Below are positions 15,386-23,522 of a DNA stretch of 64,000 bases, piece by piece. Each line of letters starts with the position of its first letter. The first letter of the stretch is position 1. The stretch lies in contig JAPPLJ010000067.1 of NCBI GenBank assembly GCA_028819475.1, positions 124,001-188,000 on the forward strand, written 5' to 3'. The notes beneath the pieces were generated by a model. The model was not told where the DNA came from and searched no databases. It was given only the letters and a program-made list of their open reading frames with translations. The stretch is from Rhodospirillaceae bacterium. GTDB lineage: Bacteria > Pseudomonadota > Alphaproteobacteria > Bin65. The position numbers and the translations under genes were made by a program.

Positions 15386-15712
15386 CTAAGCCGGCTCGCG
15401 GACAGGGTGGACCGTGAGGCGGAGCCCTTCGCGTTCCTGGAGACAGCCGATGATCTCGAACAGATTCCGGGCCTGCGGGTTACCGTCCGGGCCGAGCATG
15501 CGCATCAGGCTTTTGGGCGACTTGTCGATCAATTCGCCGAGTTCCCGGAAGCCGAGGGTAGCATTGACGAAATCGCGCAGAACCGCCTTGCCCGTGTCGA
15601 CATCGCCGGCGAGCAGGCAATCGACGCCTTCCTTGAGCAGTGCCTCGCGGAATGCGGGATCGCGCGCGGTCCGCGCCCGGATCGTTTCCCTGAAGTCGCG
15701 CGTCAATGCCAT
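15386..15712 (-). CDS. Addiction-module antidote protein (COG3636-type antitoxin)
   Basis: A 108-residue HTH antitoxin. Visible features are DFRETIRARTARDPAFREALLKEGVDCLLAGD, then the signature VLRDFVNATLGFRELGELIDKSPKSLMRMLGPDGNPQ (a lambda-repressor-like HTH typical of the antidote partner of RelE-type killers), and a basic C-terminal strand. It lies 4 bp after the toxin gene and is translated second, as is normal for this type. It ends 1 bp from the convergent molybdenum hydroxylase gene. Confidence 0.9.
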   Translation of the reverse strand: MALTRDFRETIRARTARDPAFREALLKEGVDCLLAGDVDTGKAVLRDFVNATLGFRELGELIDKSPKSLMRMLGPDGNPQARNLFEIIGCLQEREGLRLTVHPVREPA

Positions 15713-15716
15713 CGCT

Positions 15717-16046
15717 TCAATCCTCCCGCGCTCTGGCGCGTTTGTAGCGTTGCCAAAGCATTTTCGCTGTTTCGATATCCTGCCGCTGGCGCTTCTTGGT
15801 GCCGCCGCCCAGCAGGACGATCAGGGTATCGCCGTCCCTTCCGAAATAGATCCGATAGCCGGGTCCGAAATTGATCCTGCATTCCTGGACACCGGCGCCG
15901 ACGCCCTTCACGTTGGAGGCATTCCCCTGTTGCAGCCTGACAAGCGCGATGGCTACCTTGGCCGCTGCCTGAGCGTCGAGCCGGACAAACCATCTGGCGT
16001 ATGGGCTATGGCCATCACTGCCGATATATTCCCTAATTGCGATCAC
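15717..16046 (-). CDS. RelE/ParE-fold addiction-module killer protein (COG3657-type toxin)
   Basis: A 109-residue basic protein with the COG3657 pattern: SPYARWFVRLDAQAAAKVAIALVRLQQGNASNVKGVGAGVQECRINFGPGYRIYFGRDGDTLIVLLGGGTKKRQ, where GYRIYFG and LLGGGTKK are the family hallmarks. These toxins are predicted RelE-fold ribonucleases acting on mRNA. The start is a GTG at 16046. The antitoxin gene follows in the same operon. A GTAAC/GTTAC palindrome 10 bp upstream is a likely operator. Confidence 0.9.
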   Translation of the reverse strand: MIAIREYIGSDGHSPYARWFVRLDAQAAAKVAIALVRLQQGNASNVKGVGAGVQECRINFGPGYRIYFGRDGDTLIVLLGGGTKKRQRQDIETAKMLWQRYKRARARED

Positions 16047-16055
16047 TGAGATAGG

Positions 16056-16071
16056 GTAACGCTAATGTTAC
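16056..16071 (-). promoter_or_regulatory. Palindrome upstream of the COG3657/COG3636 operon
   Basis: GTAAC-N6-GTTAC (16056-16071), 10 bp upstream of the toxin start, is a good candidate for the site through which the antitoxin represses its operon. The palindrome is visible; its role is inferred. Confidence 0.5.
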
Positions 16072-16153
16072 TAAGTTGCCAGGGTCTCATGACAGGTGTC
16101 TACCACAACGTAGCGCGGCGTGTCGGGCGCAGCGGCATCTCATACCGATCCCC

Positions 16154-16852
16154 ATGACCGGGCCGAGCGACATCGAAGGCAGCGATATCCTGCTGACCGT
16201 GTTCCTGAAGCACGATCAGTCGAAGACGCTGGGCGAGTTCCAGGCGACGCTCGACGCGCGGGACTGGTGGCGGCGCTTTCCGCCCGAGGGGGTCGAGATC
16301 GTCTCGTGGACCGTCGCGATGGGCCTCGGCCAGATCGTGACGCTGCGCCTGCCGCCGGACCGGCTCCAGGCGGTCAATGTCGAGCTGGAGCGCTCGGCCT
16401 GGGGCGTGTTCCGCACCGAGATGTTCGTCTCCTACGATTTCCTCAAGGTGCGCGACCGACTCGCGCGGGAATCGGCGGCGCGGGGCGACGGCAGTGAGGC
16501 AGTCGAAGCCCCGGCGACGGCATCGGAGACCGCAGCCGGCGCGCCGGTCCCGAGCGGGGCCGGCGGCGGCGACCATCCACGCCTGCCGCACAACGGCCTC
16601 TCCATCGAGCCGCGGCAGTTCGGCAAGGCGCCGCCGACCGGATACGAGGACCGGTTGAGCGCCGCGCTGGAGGCCGCCTTCGCCGCCGGGATCCACGACC
16701 TGCCGGCCGTGGCGGCGGCCCTGAACGAGGCCGGGCTGAAGACACCGGACGGCGAAACCTGGACCGAAGCCAATTTCCCGGCCGCCATGCAGCGGCTCGG
16801 CGATCCGGCCCAATCCGGCATGTCCGGGTCGGGCGCGGCCGGCGCCGGGTGA
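16154..16852 (+). CDS. Two-domain protein: muconolactone-isomerase-like N-terminus, recombinase-like HTH C-terminus
   Basis: A 232-residue protein. The N-terminal 90 residues (LLTVFLKHDQSKTLGEFQATL ... VFRTEMFVSYDF) look like a small alpha-beta barrel/ferredoxin-like domain of the kind found in muconolactone isomerases and in unnamed proteins beside Rieske oxygenases. A Pro/Ala/Gly linker follows. Residues from about 155 (LPHNGLSIEPRQFGKAPPTGYEDRLSAAL to TPDGETWTEANFPAAMQRLG) resemble the recombinase-like helix-turn-helix proteins often encoded in dioxygenase clusters. The gene is 21 bp upstream of the second Rieske oxygenase and probably in its operon. Whether it regulates, assists or catalyses is unknown. 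The start at 16154 is chosen on domain boundaries. Confidence 0.7.
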   Translation: MTGPSDIEGSDILLTVFLKHDQSKTLGEFQATLDARDWWRRFPPEGVEIVSWTVAMGLGQIVTLRLPPDRLQAVNVELERSAWGVFRTEMFVSYDFLKVRDRLARESAARGDGSEAVEAPATASETAAGAPVPSGAGGGDHPRLPHNGLSIEPRQFGKAPPTGYEDRLSAALEAAFAAGIHDLPAVAAALNEAGLKTPDGETWTEANFPAAMQRLGDPAQSGMSGSGAAGAG

Positions 16853-16873
16853 CGGAAGGGCGGCGGCGGTTCG

Positions 16874-17944
16874 ATGGCGCGACGCATCCCGCAACGGCAG
16901 GTCGACGAACGGGCGCAGGCGATTCTGGCGACCGGCCTGTACGACCGCTGGTACGGCATCTGCCCTGCGGACCGGATCGCCGACCGCCCTGTCGCCCTGA
17001 AACGCTGGGGCCGCGACCTGGTCGCCTGGCGCGACCGGGACGGTGCGCTCCACCTGCAGGACGACCGCTGCCCGCACCGCGGCGCGCGGCTTTCGCTCGC
17101 CCGCAACGACGGCGACCGGCTGGTCTGCGTCTATCACGGCGCCCAGATCCTCGGCGACGGCACGGTGGCGGCGATACCCGGCGAGCCCGGCTGTACCCTG
17201 GTCGGCAAGCGCGCCGTGCGCGGCTATCCAGTGCGCGAGCATCGCGGCGCGGTCTTCGCCTGGTACGGGTCCGATCCCGATGCACCGCCGGCCGACTTCG
17301 CCCTGCCCGAGCGGCTGACGAACGGGGACTACCGCGCGATCCTCTGCTACACGGAATGGCGCTGCCCCTACCGGTTCCTGATCGACAACAACATGGACCC
17401 GATGCACGGCGCCTACCTGCACACCACCGCCCATTCGATGCAGCAGGGTTCCCGGCAGGCCGAATTCCGCACCCGCGATACCGATAGCGGTTTCGTCTTC
17501 GAAAAGACCGGCCAGAAGGACCTGAACTTCGATTGGAGCGAATGGTACGACCGCAATTTCCAGGCGGTCTGCCTGGAGATTCCCTACCCTGCGACCGGCG
17601 GGCCGGGCGGCAACTTCGGCATCGTCGCCCACATGACGCCGATCGACGCGGAAACCACCGCCTGTTTCTTCTGGCGCCACCGCAAGGTGAGCGGCTGGCA
17701 GGCCGATGTCTGGCAGTTCCTCTACCGGACCCGGCTGGAGGAACGGCACTGGCACGTCCTGGAGCAGGACCGGCTGGTCATGGAGACCATGGCGGCCGAC
17801 GCCGACGCGCGCGAACATCTCTACAGCCACGACCTTGGCCTGACTCGGGTGCGCGGCCTGATGGCGCGCGAGGCGCTGCAACAGGCGAGGGCGCTGGCGG
17901 CGGGGTTGGAGGACGGGGCACAGGCCGAAACCTTTGGACAGTGA
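16874..17944 (+). CDS. Rieske oxygenase alpha subunit (single-component, vanillate demethylase-like)
   Basis: A 356-residue Rieske non-haem iron oxygenase. The [2Fe-2S] ligands are Cys-66/His-68 (CPHRGARLS) and Cys-85/His-88 (CVYHGAQI). The iron triad is Asp-175, His-178 and His-183 in NNMDPMHGAYLH. The short length and the NNMDPMH motif place it with alpha3-type monooxygenases and demethylases such as vanillate O-demethylase rather than with the alpha/beta dioxygenases. A ferredoxin reductase partner is not adjacent. It lies between the two-domain protein and a RidA gene, all on the plus strand with short gaps. Confidence 0.9.
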   Translation: MARRIPQRQVDERAQAILATGLYDRWYGICPADRIADRPVALKRWGRDLVAWRDRDGALHLQDDRCPHRGARLSLARNDGDRLVCVYHGAQILGDGTVAAIPGEPGCTLVGKRAVRGYPVREHRGAVFAWYGSDPDAPPADFALPERLTNGDYRAILCYTEWRCPYRFLIDNNMDPMHGAYLHTTAHSMQQGSRQAEFRTRDTDSGFVFEKTGQKDLNFDWSEWYDRNFQAVCLEIPYPATGGPGGNFGIVAHMTPIDAETTACFFWRHRKVSGWQADVWQFLYRTRLEERHWHVLEQDRLVMETMAADADAREHLYSHDLGLTRVRGLMAREALQQARALAAGLEDGAQAETFGQ

Positions 17945-17988
17945 ACGATCGCCGGCCCGGCAGGTCGGGCCGAAAAAAGGAGGGAAAA

Positions 17989-18399
17989 ATGCCGACATCG
18001 GTCAGGTTCGAGCAGGTCACGGCGCCGGAGGCGCCGGAATTTCCGGGCAATATCTTTTCCAATTGCCTGAAGGCCGGCAACCAGGTGATCCTTGCCGGCA
18101 TGGTGGCGTCCGACGATAGCGGCGGCGTCATCGGCGGCGGCTCGGCCTATGAGCAGGCGCGCGCCTGCTTCCAGAAAATCCAGAAGCTGGTCGAGGCCGC
18201 CGGCGGCTCGCTCGCCGACGTCGCCAAGCTGACGATCTATCTCACCGACATCGCCGACCGGCCGGAGATCGGTCGCGCCAGGAAGGAGTTCTTCGACGGC
18301 CGCATGCCGGCCTCGACCCTGATCGGTGTCAGCGCCCTGGCCGAGCCGCAGTACAAGGTCGAGATCGAGGCGATCGCTATTCTTGAGGGGGACGGATAA
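17989..18399 (+). CDS. RidA/YjgF/Rid-family protein
   Basis: A 136-residue member of the Rid family. RidA proteins hydrolyse reactive enamine/imine intermediates to ketones and ammonia; other members act in catabolic pathways. The core has FSNCLKAGNQVILAGMVASD, AYEQARACFQKIQKLVEAAGGSLADVAKLTIYLTD, and the C-terminal PQYKVEIEAIAIL. The usual arginine of the active-site RxxR segment is not clear, and a Gly-rich insertion (GGVIGGGSA) is present, so it may belong to a divergent subgroup. The ATG at 17989 has AAGGAGGG 6 bp upstream; the open frame further 5' is not used. Its place between a Rieske oxygenase and a ring-cleavage enzyme hints at a nitrogen-containing intermediate. Confidence 0.85.
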   Translation: MPTSVRFEQVTAPEAPEFPGNIFSNCLKAGNQVILAGMVASDDSGGVIGGGSAYEQARACFQKIQKLVEAAGGSLADVAKLTIYLTDIADRPEIGRARKEFFDGRMPASTLIGVSALAEPQYKVEIEAIAILEGDG

Positions 18400-18466
18400 T
18401 CGGGCCGCGGATTGATCTTGGCGCCCCGAAGCCGCACCGTTCGGGACAGGTTTCGGGAGGAGCCGG

Positions 18467-19366
18467 ATGACGGCGGACTATCGCTACAGCCGGCTGGGCT
18501 ACGTGGCGCTCAACGTCACCGACCTCGAGCGCACGCTGGCCTTCTATACCGACATCGTCGGCCTCGATGCGACCGAGATAGCGGACGGGCAGGCGGCGTT
18601 GCGCTGCGGGCCGGATCACCATAACGTCCTGCTGAACCGGGCGCCGGAGCCGGGCCTGAAGCGAATCGGCTTCGAACTCGAATCCGAAGACGATCTGGAG
18701 CGTGCCTTCCGTCATCTGGAGCGTTGCGGCTACGCACCGGCGTGGCTCGACGGGGAGGAATGCGCCGCATTGCACCAGGGCCCCGGCCTGCGCTTCCGCC
18801 ATCCCGGCACCGGACTCCCGCTTGAATATTTCATCGGCATGGAACGGATGGCCGAGCCGTTCGGCGCGCGCCTCGCCAGGATCGCCCGGCTCGGCCATGT
18901 CGTCGTCTCGACGCCGGACCTGCCGGCGATGCGGGATTCTCTGATGCGCGACCTCGGCTTCGTGCTGTCCGACGAGGTCGACGGCATGATCGCCTTCCTG
19001 CGATGTTTCCCCAACCCGTTCCACCACTCGCTCGGAATTGCGCGGGCCGACGAGAACCGGCTGCACCACGTCAATTTCATGGTGACGGACATCGACGATG
19101 TCGGCCGCGCGCTCAACCGGCTGAAGAAGAACAAAGTCGAAATCGTCTACGGTCCGGGCCGCCATCCGCCGTCGGGCAGCATATTCCTGTATTTCCTCGA
19201 TCCGGACGGCATGACCGTCGAATACAGCTTCGGCATGGAGGAATTCGCGGAAACCGGTGCCCGCGCGCCGCGGCTGATGCCGCCGGTGCCCGAATCGCTC
19301 GATTTCTGGAGCGGGCTGCCCAGCCTCGATTTCGCCAGGGTCGGCCGGTACGAGACCGCGGGGTAG
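18467..19366 (+). CDS. Two-domain VOC-family extradiol ring-cleavage dioxygenase
   Basis: A 299-residue protein made of two vicinal-oxygen-chelate modules, as in type I extradiol dioxygenases (BphC/catechol 2,3-dioxygenase). Module 1 (5-125) starts RLGYVALNVTDLERTLAFYTDIVGL. Module 2 (140-260) supplies the iron ligands: His-144 in LGHVVV, His-200/201 in RLHHVNFMV and Glu-252 in MTVEYSFGMEE. These correspond to the 2-His-1-Glu facial triad of BphC. It would open a catechol-type ring made by the upstream oxygenases. It is last in the plus-strand run of catabolic genes. Substrate specificity cannot be inferred. Confidence 0.88.
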   Translation: MTADYRYSRLGYVALNVTDLERTLAFYTDIVGLDATEIADGQAALRCGPDHHNVLLNRAPEPGLKRIGFELESEDDLERAFRHLERCGYAPAWLDGEECAALHQGPGLRFRHPGTGLPLEYFIGMERMAEPFGARLARIARLGHVVVSTPDLPAMRDSLMRDLGFVLSDEVDGMIAFLRCFPNPFHHSLGIARADENRLHHVNFMVTDIDDVGRALNRLKKNKVEIVYGPGRHPPSGSIFLYFLDPDGMTVEYSFGMEEFAETGARAPRLMPPVPESLDFWSGLPSLDFARVGRYETAG

Positions 19367-19378
19367 CTGTCAGCTGCG

Positions 19379-19414
19379 GTGGGCCCCTGGGCGGCCCCTG
19401 GGCGGCCCCTGGGC
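19379..19414 (+). repeat. Short GC-rich tandem repeat
   Basis: About three copies of an 11-bp unit (GGGCGGCCCCT) lie between the extradiol dioxygenase and mipZ. The element is small, intergenic and of no evident function. Confidence 0.7.
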
Positions 19415-19426
19415 AGCACTGTCCGA

Positions 19427-20368
19427 TTACAACCCCAAGGACGGTTCGGCGTCTTCGGCGCGCGCTGCGGCTGCAACCGGGACGGTATCGCGCCCCAGCA
19501 CGGCATCCGCCAACCGGCGGATCTCATGGCGTGCCGCGACATGGGACATGTTGAGCGCGACTCCGGCGCCTTCCTCCCGCAGGTCGAGCACAGTGAGGCC
19601 CTGCAGGAAGAGCTGGCGGAAGATCACCCGCTCGTGGAAGCCGTCGAGCCAGCGGAAACCGATGCGCGCGGCGAGCTGTTCCAGGACGGCGCCGACATTC
19701 TTCTTGTTGCGCGACTCGAGGGGGCTCAGCCGGTTGCGCAACACGATCCAGTCAATCGGCCGCCCGCCGCTCATGGCGCGGCGCTGGCGGCCTTCCCACA
19801 CCGTCTGGCTGTAGACGCTGGGACCGAGGACGCGCGGCGGCGTGCCGCCGATCCTGGCAAGCAGATCGAGATCGACGAAGCTGTCGTTGATCGGCGTGAT
19901 CAGGATATCGGCACGGGAAATCGCGTGGCGGGCCAGCGGATTGTCCGTGCCGGGGCAATCGAGCACGACATGGTCGTGGGTCGCGGCCAGCCGGTCGATC
20001 AGAGCATCGGCCTCTGCTTGCCCGGTCGCTCCGGGCAGGCCCGTCGCGGCGGTTTCCCGCCCGGCGATCCGGCGATGCTCCGGTAGCCGGAGGCGCCGCC
20101 CTTCGCCTTCGACGAACTTGCGCCGGTTCTCGATGTAGCGGGTCAGCGTGCCCTGGTGGCCGTCGAGATCGACGCTCGCGACCGATTTCCCCTCGCGCAG
20201 CAGGGCGACGATCAAATGCATCGCCGTTGTCGACTTGCCTGTTCCGCCCTTCTCGTTGCCGAGGACAACGACCCTGCCGGCGCCCGGCGCTTCGCGGGCA
20301 GTTGGGCCGTGGGCAACAGCGGAGGCCGTGCGGTGCATGCCTCGATGAGTGTCCCCGTTTCCGGTCAC
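19427..20368 (-). CDS. mipZ: MipZ, division-plane positioning ATPase
   Basis: A 313-residue ParA/MinD-family ATPase. The deviant Walker A is NEKGGTGKSTTAMHL, Walker A' is VASVDLDGHQGTLTRYIENR, and Walker B is VVLDCPGTDNPLARHAISRAD. The stretches LITPINDSFVDLDLLARI, GGRPIDWIVLRNRLSPLESRNKK and GFHERVIFRQLFLQGLTVLDL are diagnostic of MipZ rather than plasmid ParA. MipZ forms a bipolar gradient through ParB and inhibits FtsZ polymerisation, placing the division site at midcell in alphaproteobacteria. A basic N-terminal extension of about 30 residues precedes the domain. The gene is alone, convergent with the catabolic cluster. Confidence 0.93.
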   Translation of the reverse strand: MTGNGDTHRGMHRTASAVAHGPTAREAPGAGRVVVLGNEKGGTGKSTTAMHLIVALLREGKSVASVDLDGHQGTLTRYIENRRKFVEGEGRRLRLPEHRRIAGRETAATGLPGATGQAEADALIDRLAATHDHVVLDCPGTDNPLARHAISRADILITPINDSFVDLDLLARIGGTPPRVLGPSVYSQTVWEGRQRRAMSGGRPIDWIVLRNRLSPLESRNKKNVGAVLEQLAARIGFRWLDGFHERVIFRQLFLQGLTVLDLREEGAGVALNMSHVAARHEIRRLADAVLGRDTVPVAAAARAEDAEPSLGL

Positions 20369-21235
20369 GGCGTCACCCTTTCGTTGAATTCAGCGCTTCC
20401 GATTTCCTTCGTCGGCCAATAGCCCCGGCGAATGAAATGGCGTTTCGGTCACGGAGCCATGGTAAGGCGGCGGTTGGATAATACGCCGGGCGCAAACCTC
20501 TCCCCCCAGTCCCCGTCGCCGCACCGGATCGACGCATTCAGGTTCGTCCCGGAACGGGCGAGATTCGCCGGTTCTCGATTATTGTCCGGAAACGCATTCG
20601 ACCAAGGTGCAGTTGCAGACCGTGTTCAACGCGTCATGCCGAGCGAGTCAGGCCTTCGCCAAACCGCCGCGTAGCGACGCCTGCGACTGTAATTCGGCCA
20701 TGTTTAGTCCCGGATCGTTACCGTCAGAGAATGTGGCTGTCATTGCTGTTGAGACGCACGCAGGCATTTTTTCGAACTTCCGGAGTAACCTTTCCCGCAA
20801 CCGAATTGCGAAGGCCCGCCGGCGCAACTTCTTTCGGTTCGGGCCGGTCAAGAGCGATTTGATTTTTCTAATGCAGGCTTCACAATATGCGCGGCCTTTG
20901 AACGTCCGGAGCGTCGCACAGCATTTGGGGAAGGCTCGATGCCCACAGAAACCCGTCAGTCGCAACGGGTCCGGAATGATGCTGTTCGTTTCTTCCCGAT
21001 GGTCCAACAGGTTGCGGCCTGGCGCGGCAAAGGAAAAATCCACCGATTGGCCGCCGTGCCGGAAAGAAACAGGCCGGGAGCCGGAGTTTGTCGTTCAAAC
21101 TCCGGAGTTCCCGGCGCCCCGGTCGAAAAAGGGAAATAGGCCCTGGAGAGGGCTGGAGGGCCGGCCCGTTAGCGGCGATCTGCGCGAAGACCGCCCGGAA
21201 GCGGAGGCTGCCGGCCCCCCGGTCAATCGGTCCGG
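20369..21235. other. Intergenic region without a supported gene
   Basis: Some 870 bp between mipZ and a small hypothetical gene. Open frames exist on both strands (for instance a 131-codon minus frame at 20648-21043), but their compositions are irregular, Arg/Ser/Pro-rich and unlike any family I know. The only clear structure is the nested hairpin at 21073-21115. Composition is less GC-rich than the flanks, so this may be decayed accessory DNA. Confidence 0.5.
21073..21115 (-). terminator. Nested hairpin, probable terminator
   Basis: Inner stem CCGGAGTTTG / CAAACTCCGG (loop TCGTT) is enclosed by outer arms GCCGGGA / TCCCGGC. On the minus strand it is followed by TGTTTCTTT and lies 120 bp downstream of the small gene ending at 21236, so it may terminate that transcript. 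Confidence 0.6.
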
Positions 21236-21505
21236 TCAGCCGGCCGGTTCGACGATGATCCGGCCGCGGCCGCGCCTGACCCGGTACCCGCCGCGCGGAA
21301 TCTTCAGGTTACCGTTCTCGACTAGTGGCCATAGCGTGTCCGCAATCATATCCGCATTGCTGTCACCGTCTTCAGCGGACTGCGACGACAGCCACTCGAC
21401 GAAAGCGCGCTCGCCGATCTCGTGGCCCACGGATTTGCAGAGCGCATTGAGTTTGCGGAGCTGCCCTTTCGTCAGTCCGCTCTGGTCAATCGAATGCGAA
21501 GACAT
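21236..21505 (-). CDS. Small hypothetical protein
   Basis: An 89-residue soluble, mixed-charge protein with a helical N-terminal half (GLTKGQLRKLNALCKSVGHEIGERAFVEWL) and a basic, glycine-rich strand at the C-terminus (GNLKIPRGGYRVRRGRGRII). No family is recognised. In favour of a real gene are an AAGGG-containing leader before the ATG at 21505, a balanced amino-acid composition unlike shadow frames, and a hairpin downstream. The basic tail could bind nucleic acid, but that is a guess. Confidence 0.5.
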   Translation of the reverse strand: MSSHSIDQSGLTKGQLRKLNALCKSVGHEIGERAFVEWLSSQSAEDGDSNADMIADTLWPLVENGNLKIPRGGYRVRRGRGRIIVEPAG

Positions 21506-22237
21506 CCTTGATCCATCCCTTGCAGTTAACAGTAATGTCCGAAGAAACTACCGCTTTCGAGTGCCCGACAACTCGAAATCGGCAGCGGCTGCAAACATAT
21601 AGCCTGCACCGGTCGGATACTTTGTTTCGGTTTTGAGCAGATTTGACGCATCGTCAACTTTGCAAGCAGCCTGCTTCCGAAACAACAGTATGCCGCCCGG
21701 TAATCGCCGACCTAGACCAATCCCGATCAAAAAACAAGCCACAGATTCGAAAGAGCGAAAAACACCAATGCCACGCAGGGGCAACCGGATTTGAGCAAGA
21801 GTCTGCCGATCACCGGGAGATGCTCCTTAATCGGCGCCTTCCGTTACCCGCGATGGTACGCGTTAAATTTATCGAATTTATCCATTTCTGAAAAAAGAAC
21901 CTCAAATTTTCCGACCGACCGCTGCTTCGGCGCAAGGGGTAAATGTCGGCTGCAGGCACGCTGAGGCCGGGTTGCCCGGATGGCCGGTTCCGGGATTGTT
22001 GACCGACAGCATTGGCGCCGGGGCAAATATTTCGCCGAAACTCGGGGAAAACAGCCGGAGAGGCCGGTAACACGAAACCGTGCATCACGGTTCGATCGGC
22101 ATCCGCGACCGGGTGCGGCGCGAGAGGAGGCAACATCCTTGCGGCAATTTTCCGTGACGGATTCCCGGGCGATCGGCGGTAGGGGAACATCGGGTCTTCG
22201 CCCCGAGCATCCCGGCAGCGGCGATTGGGGCGACCAA
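21506..22237. other. Intergenic region upstream of hemA
   Basis: About 730 bp with no gene I can support. The frame of hemA is open back to 21980, but that extension is Arg/Gly-rich without family similarity. Composition is lower in GC than the average of the window. No FNR-type or other recognisable operator was found by eye. Confidence 0.5.
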
Positions 22238-23461
22238 ATGGGAATGTTCATGGACTACGACCGTTTTTTCCAGCAGCAGATCGAGAATTTGCGCCGGGAA
22301 GGCCGTTACCGCGTGTTCGCAGATATTGAGCGTCATGCGGGGGATTTTCCGAGGGCGACGCGGCGCAAGGACGGTGTGGCGCGCGAAGTGACAGTGTGGT
22401 GCTCCAACGACTATCTGGGTATGGGCCAGCATCCCGATGTCATGCGCGCCATGCACAACGCGGTCGACCGCTGCGGTGCCGGCGCGGGCGGGACGCGAAA
22501 TATCGCGGGCACCAATCATTTCCATGTCTTGCTTGAGCAGGAATTGTGCGATCTGCACGGCAAGGAGGCCTCGCTTGTCTTCACGTCCGGGTATGTCGCC
22601 AATCTCGCCGCGCTCAGCACGCTAGCCGCCAAACTGCCGGGCTGCATCGTATTTTCCGACGCGCTGAACCACGCCTCGATAATCGAAGGGATCCGCCACT
22701 CGCGTGCCGAAAAGCGAATTTTCAGGCACAACGATGCCGACGATCTGGAGCGATTGCTCGCGGAAGCGGATCCGGACCGACCCAAGCTGATCGCTTTCGA
22801 ATCCGTTTATTCGATGGACGGCGATATTGCGCCGGTCGCCCGATTTTGCGAACTGGCCGAGCGTTATGGCGCGCTGACTTATCTGGACGAAGTGCATGCC
22901 GTCGGACTGTACGGCCCGCGCGGCGGCGGCATCACCGAACGGGAAGGCGTCGCCGACCGAATCGATGTCATCGAGGGCACCCTGGCAAAGGCCTTCGGAT
23001 GCGTCGGCGGTTACATCGCCGCCACGGCCGCAATTGTCGATTTTGTCCGCAGCTACGCCTCGGCCTTCATCTTCACCACAGCACTGCCGCCCGCCGTTGC
23101 CGCAGCGGCGATAACGAGCATGCGTCATCTGAAGAGCAGCGACGCCGAGCGCCGGAAACATCGCAATGCAGTTGCCAATGTTCGTAGGCAGCTGACCGAC
23201 CACGGCATCCGGCATATGGACAATGCCAGCCATATCGTACCGGTCATGGTGGGCGATCCCGTAGTCTGCAAACAGATTTCCGACCTGCTGCTGGACGACT
23301 ACGGCATCTACGTCCAGCCGATCAACTATCCGACCGTGCCGCGCGGGACCGAGCGGCTACGGATCACGCCGTCGCCGCTCCACTCGGACTCCGACATCGA
23401 GCATCTGGCGGCGTCCCTGTCCGCGGTGTGGCGCCGGCTGGAGCTCAAGTCCGCCGCGTGA
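22238..23461 (+). CDS. hemA: 5-aminolevulinate synthase
   Basis: A 407-residue ALAS, condensing glycine and succinyl-CoA to 5-aminolevulinate, the first step of tetrapyrrole synthesis by the C4 (Shemin) route used by alphaproteobacteria. Landmarks: [96 protein letters not shown], and the PLP lysine in [15 protein letters not shown]. The start at 22238 has TGGGG 8 bp upstream; ATGs at 22244 and 22250 are alternatives. A DegT-type aminotransferase gene follows after 61 bp, possibly co-transcribed. Confidence 0.94.
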   Translation: MGMFMDYDRFFQQQIENLRREGRYRVFADIERHAGDFPRATRRKDGVAREVTVWCSNDYLGMGQHPDVMRAMHNAVDRCGAGAGGTRNIAGTNHFHVLLEQELCDLHGKEASLVFTSGYVANLAALSTLAAKLPGCIVFSDALNHASIIEGIRHSRAEKRIFRHNDADDLERLLAEADPDRPKLIAFESVYSMDGDIAPVARFCELAERYGALTYLDEVHAVGLYGPRGGGITEREGVADRIDVIEGTLAKAFGCVGGYIAATAAIVDFVRSYASAFIFTTALPPAVAAAAITSMRHLKSSDAERRKHRNAVANVRRQLTDHGIRHMDNASHIVPVMVGDPVVCKQISDLLLDDYGIYVQPINYPTVPRGTERLRITPSPLHSDSDIEHLAASLSAVWRRLELKSAA

Positions 23462-23522
23462 ACGGCGACGGCGACGATCGCCGAAGTGCGATCCAGCCCG
23501 CCGGAAACCGGAGAGCGATAAC

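Noticed and set aside
20607..21602. A 331-codon plus-strand frame
   Set aside because: Runs over a hairpin and antisense to the small gene at 21236; irregular composition and no family similarity.
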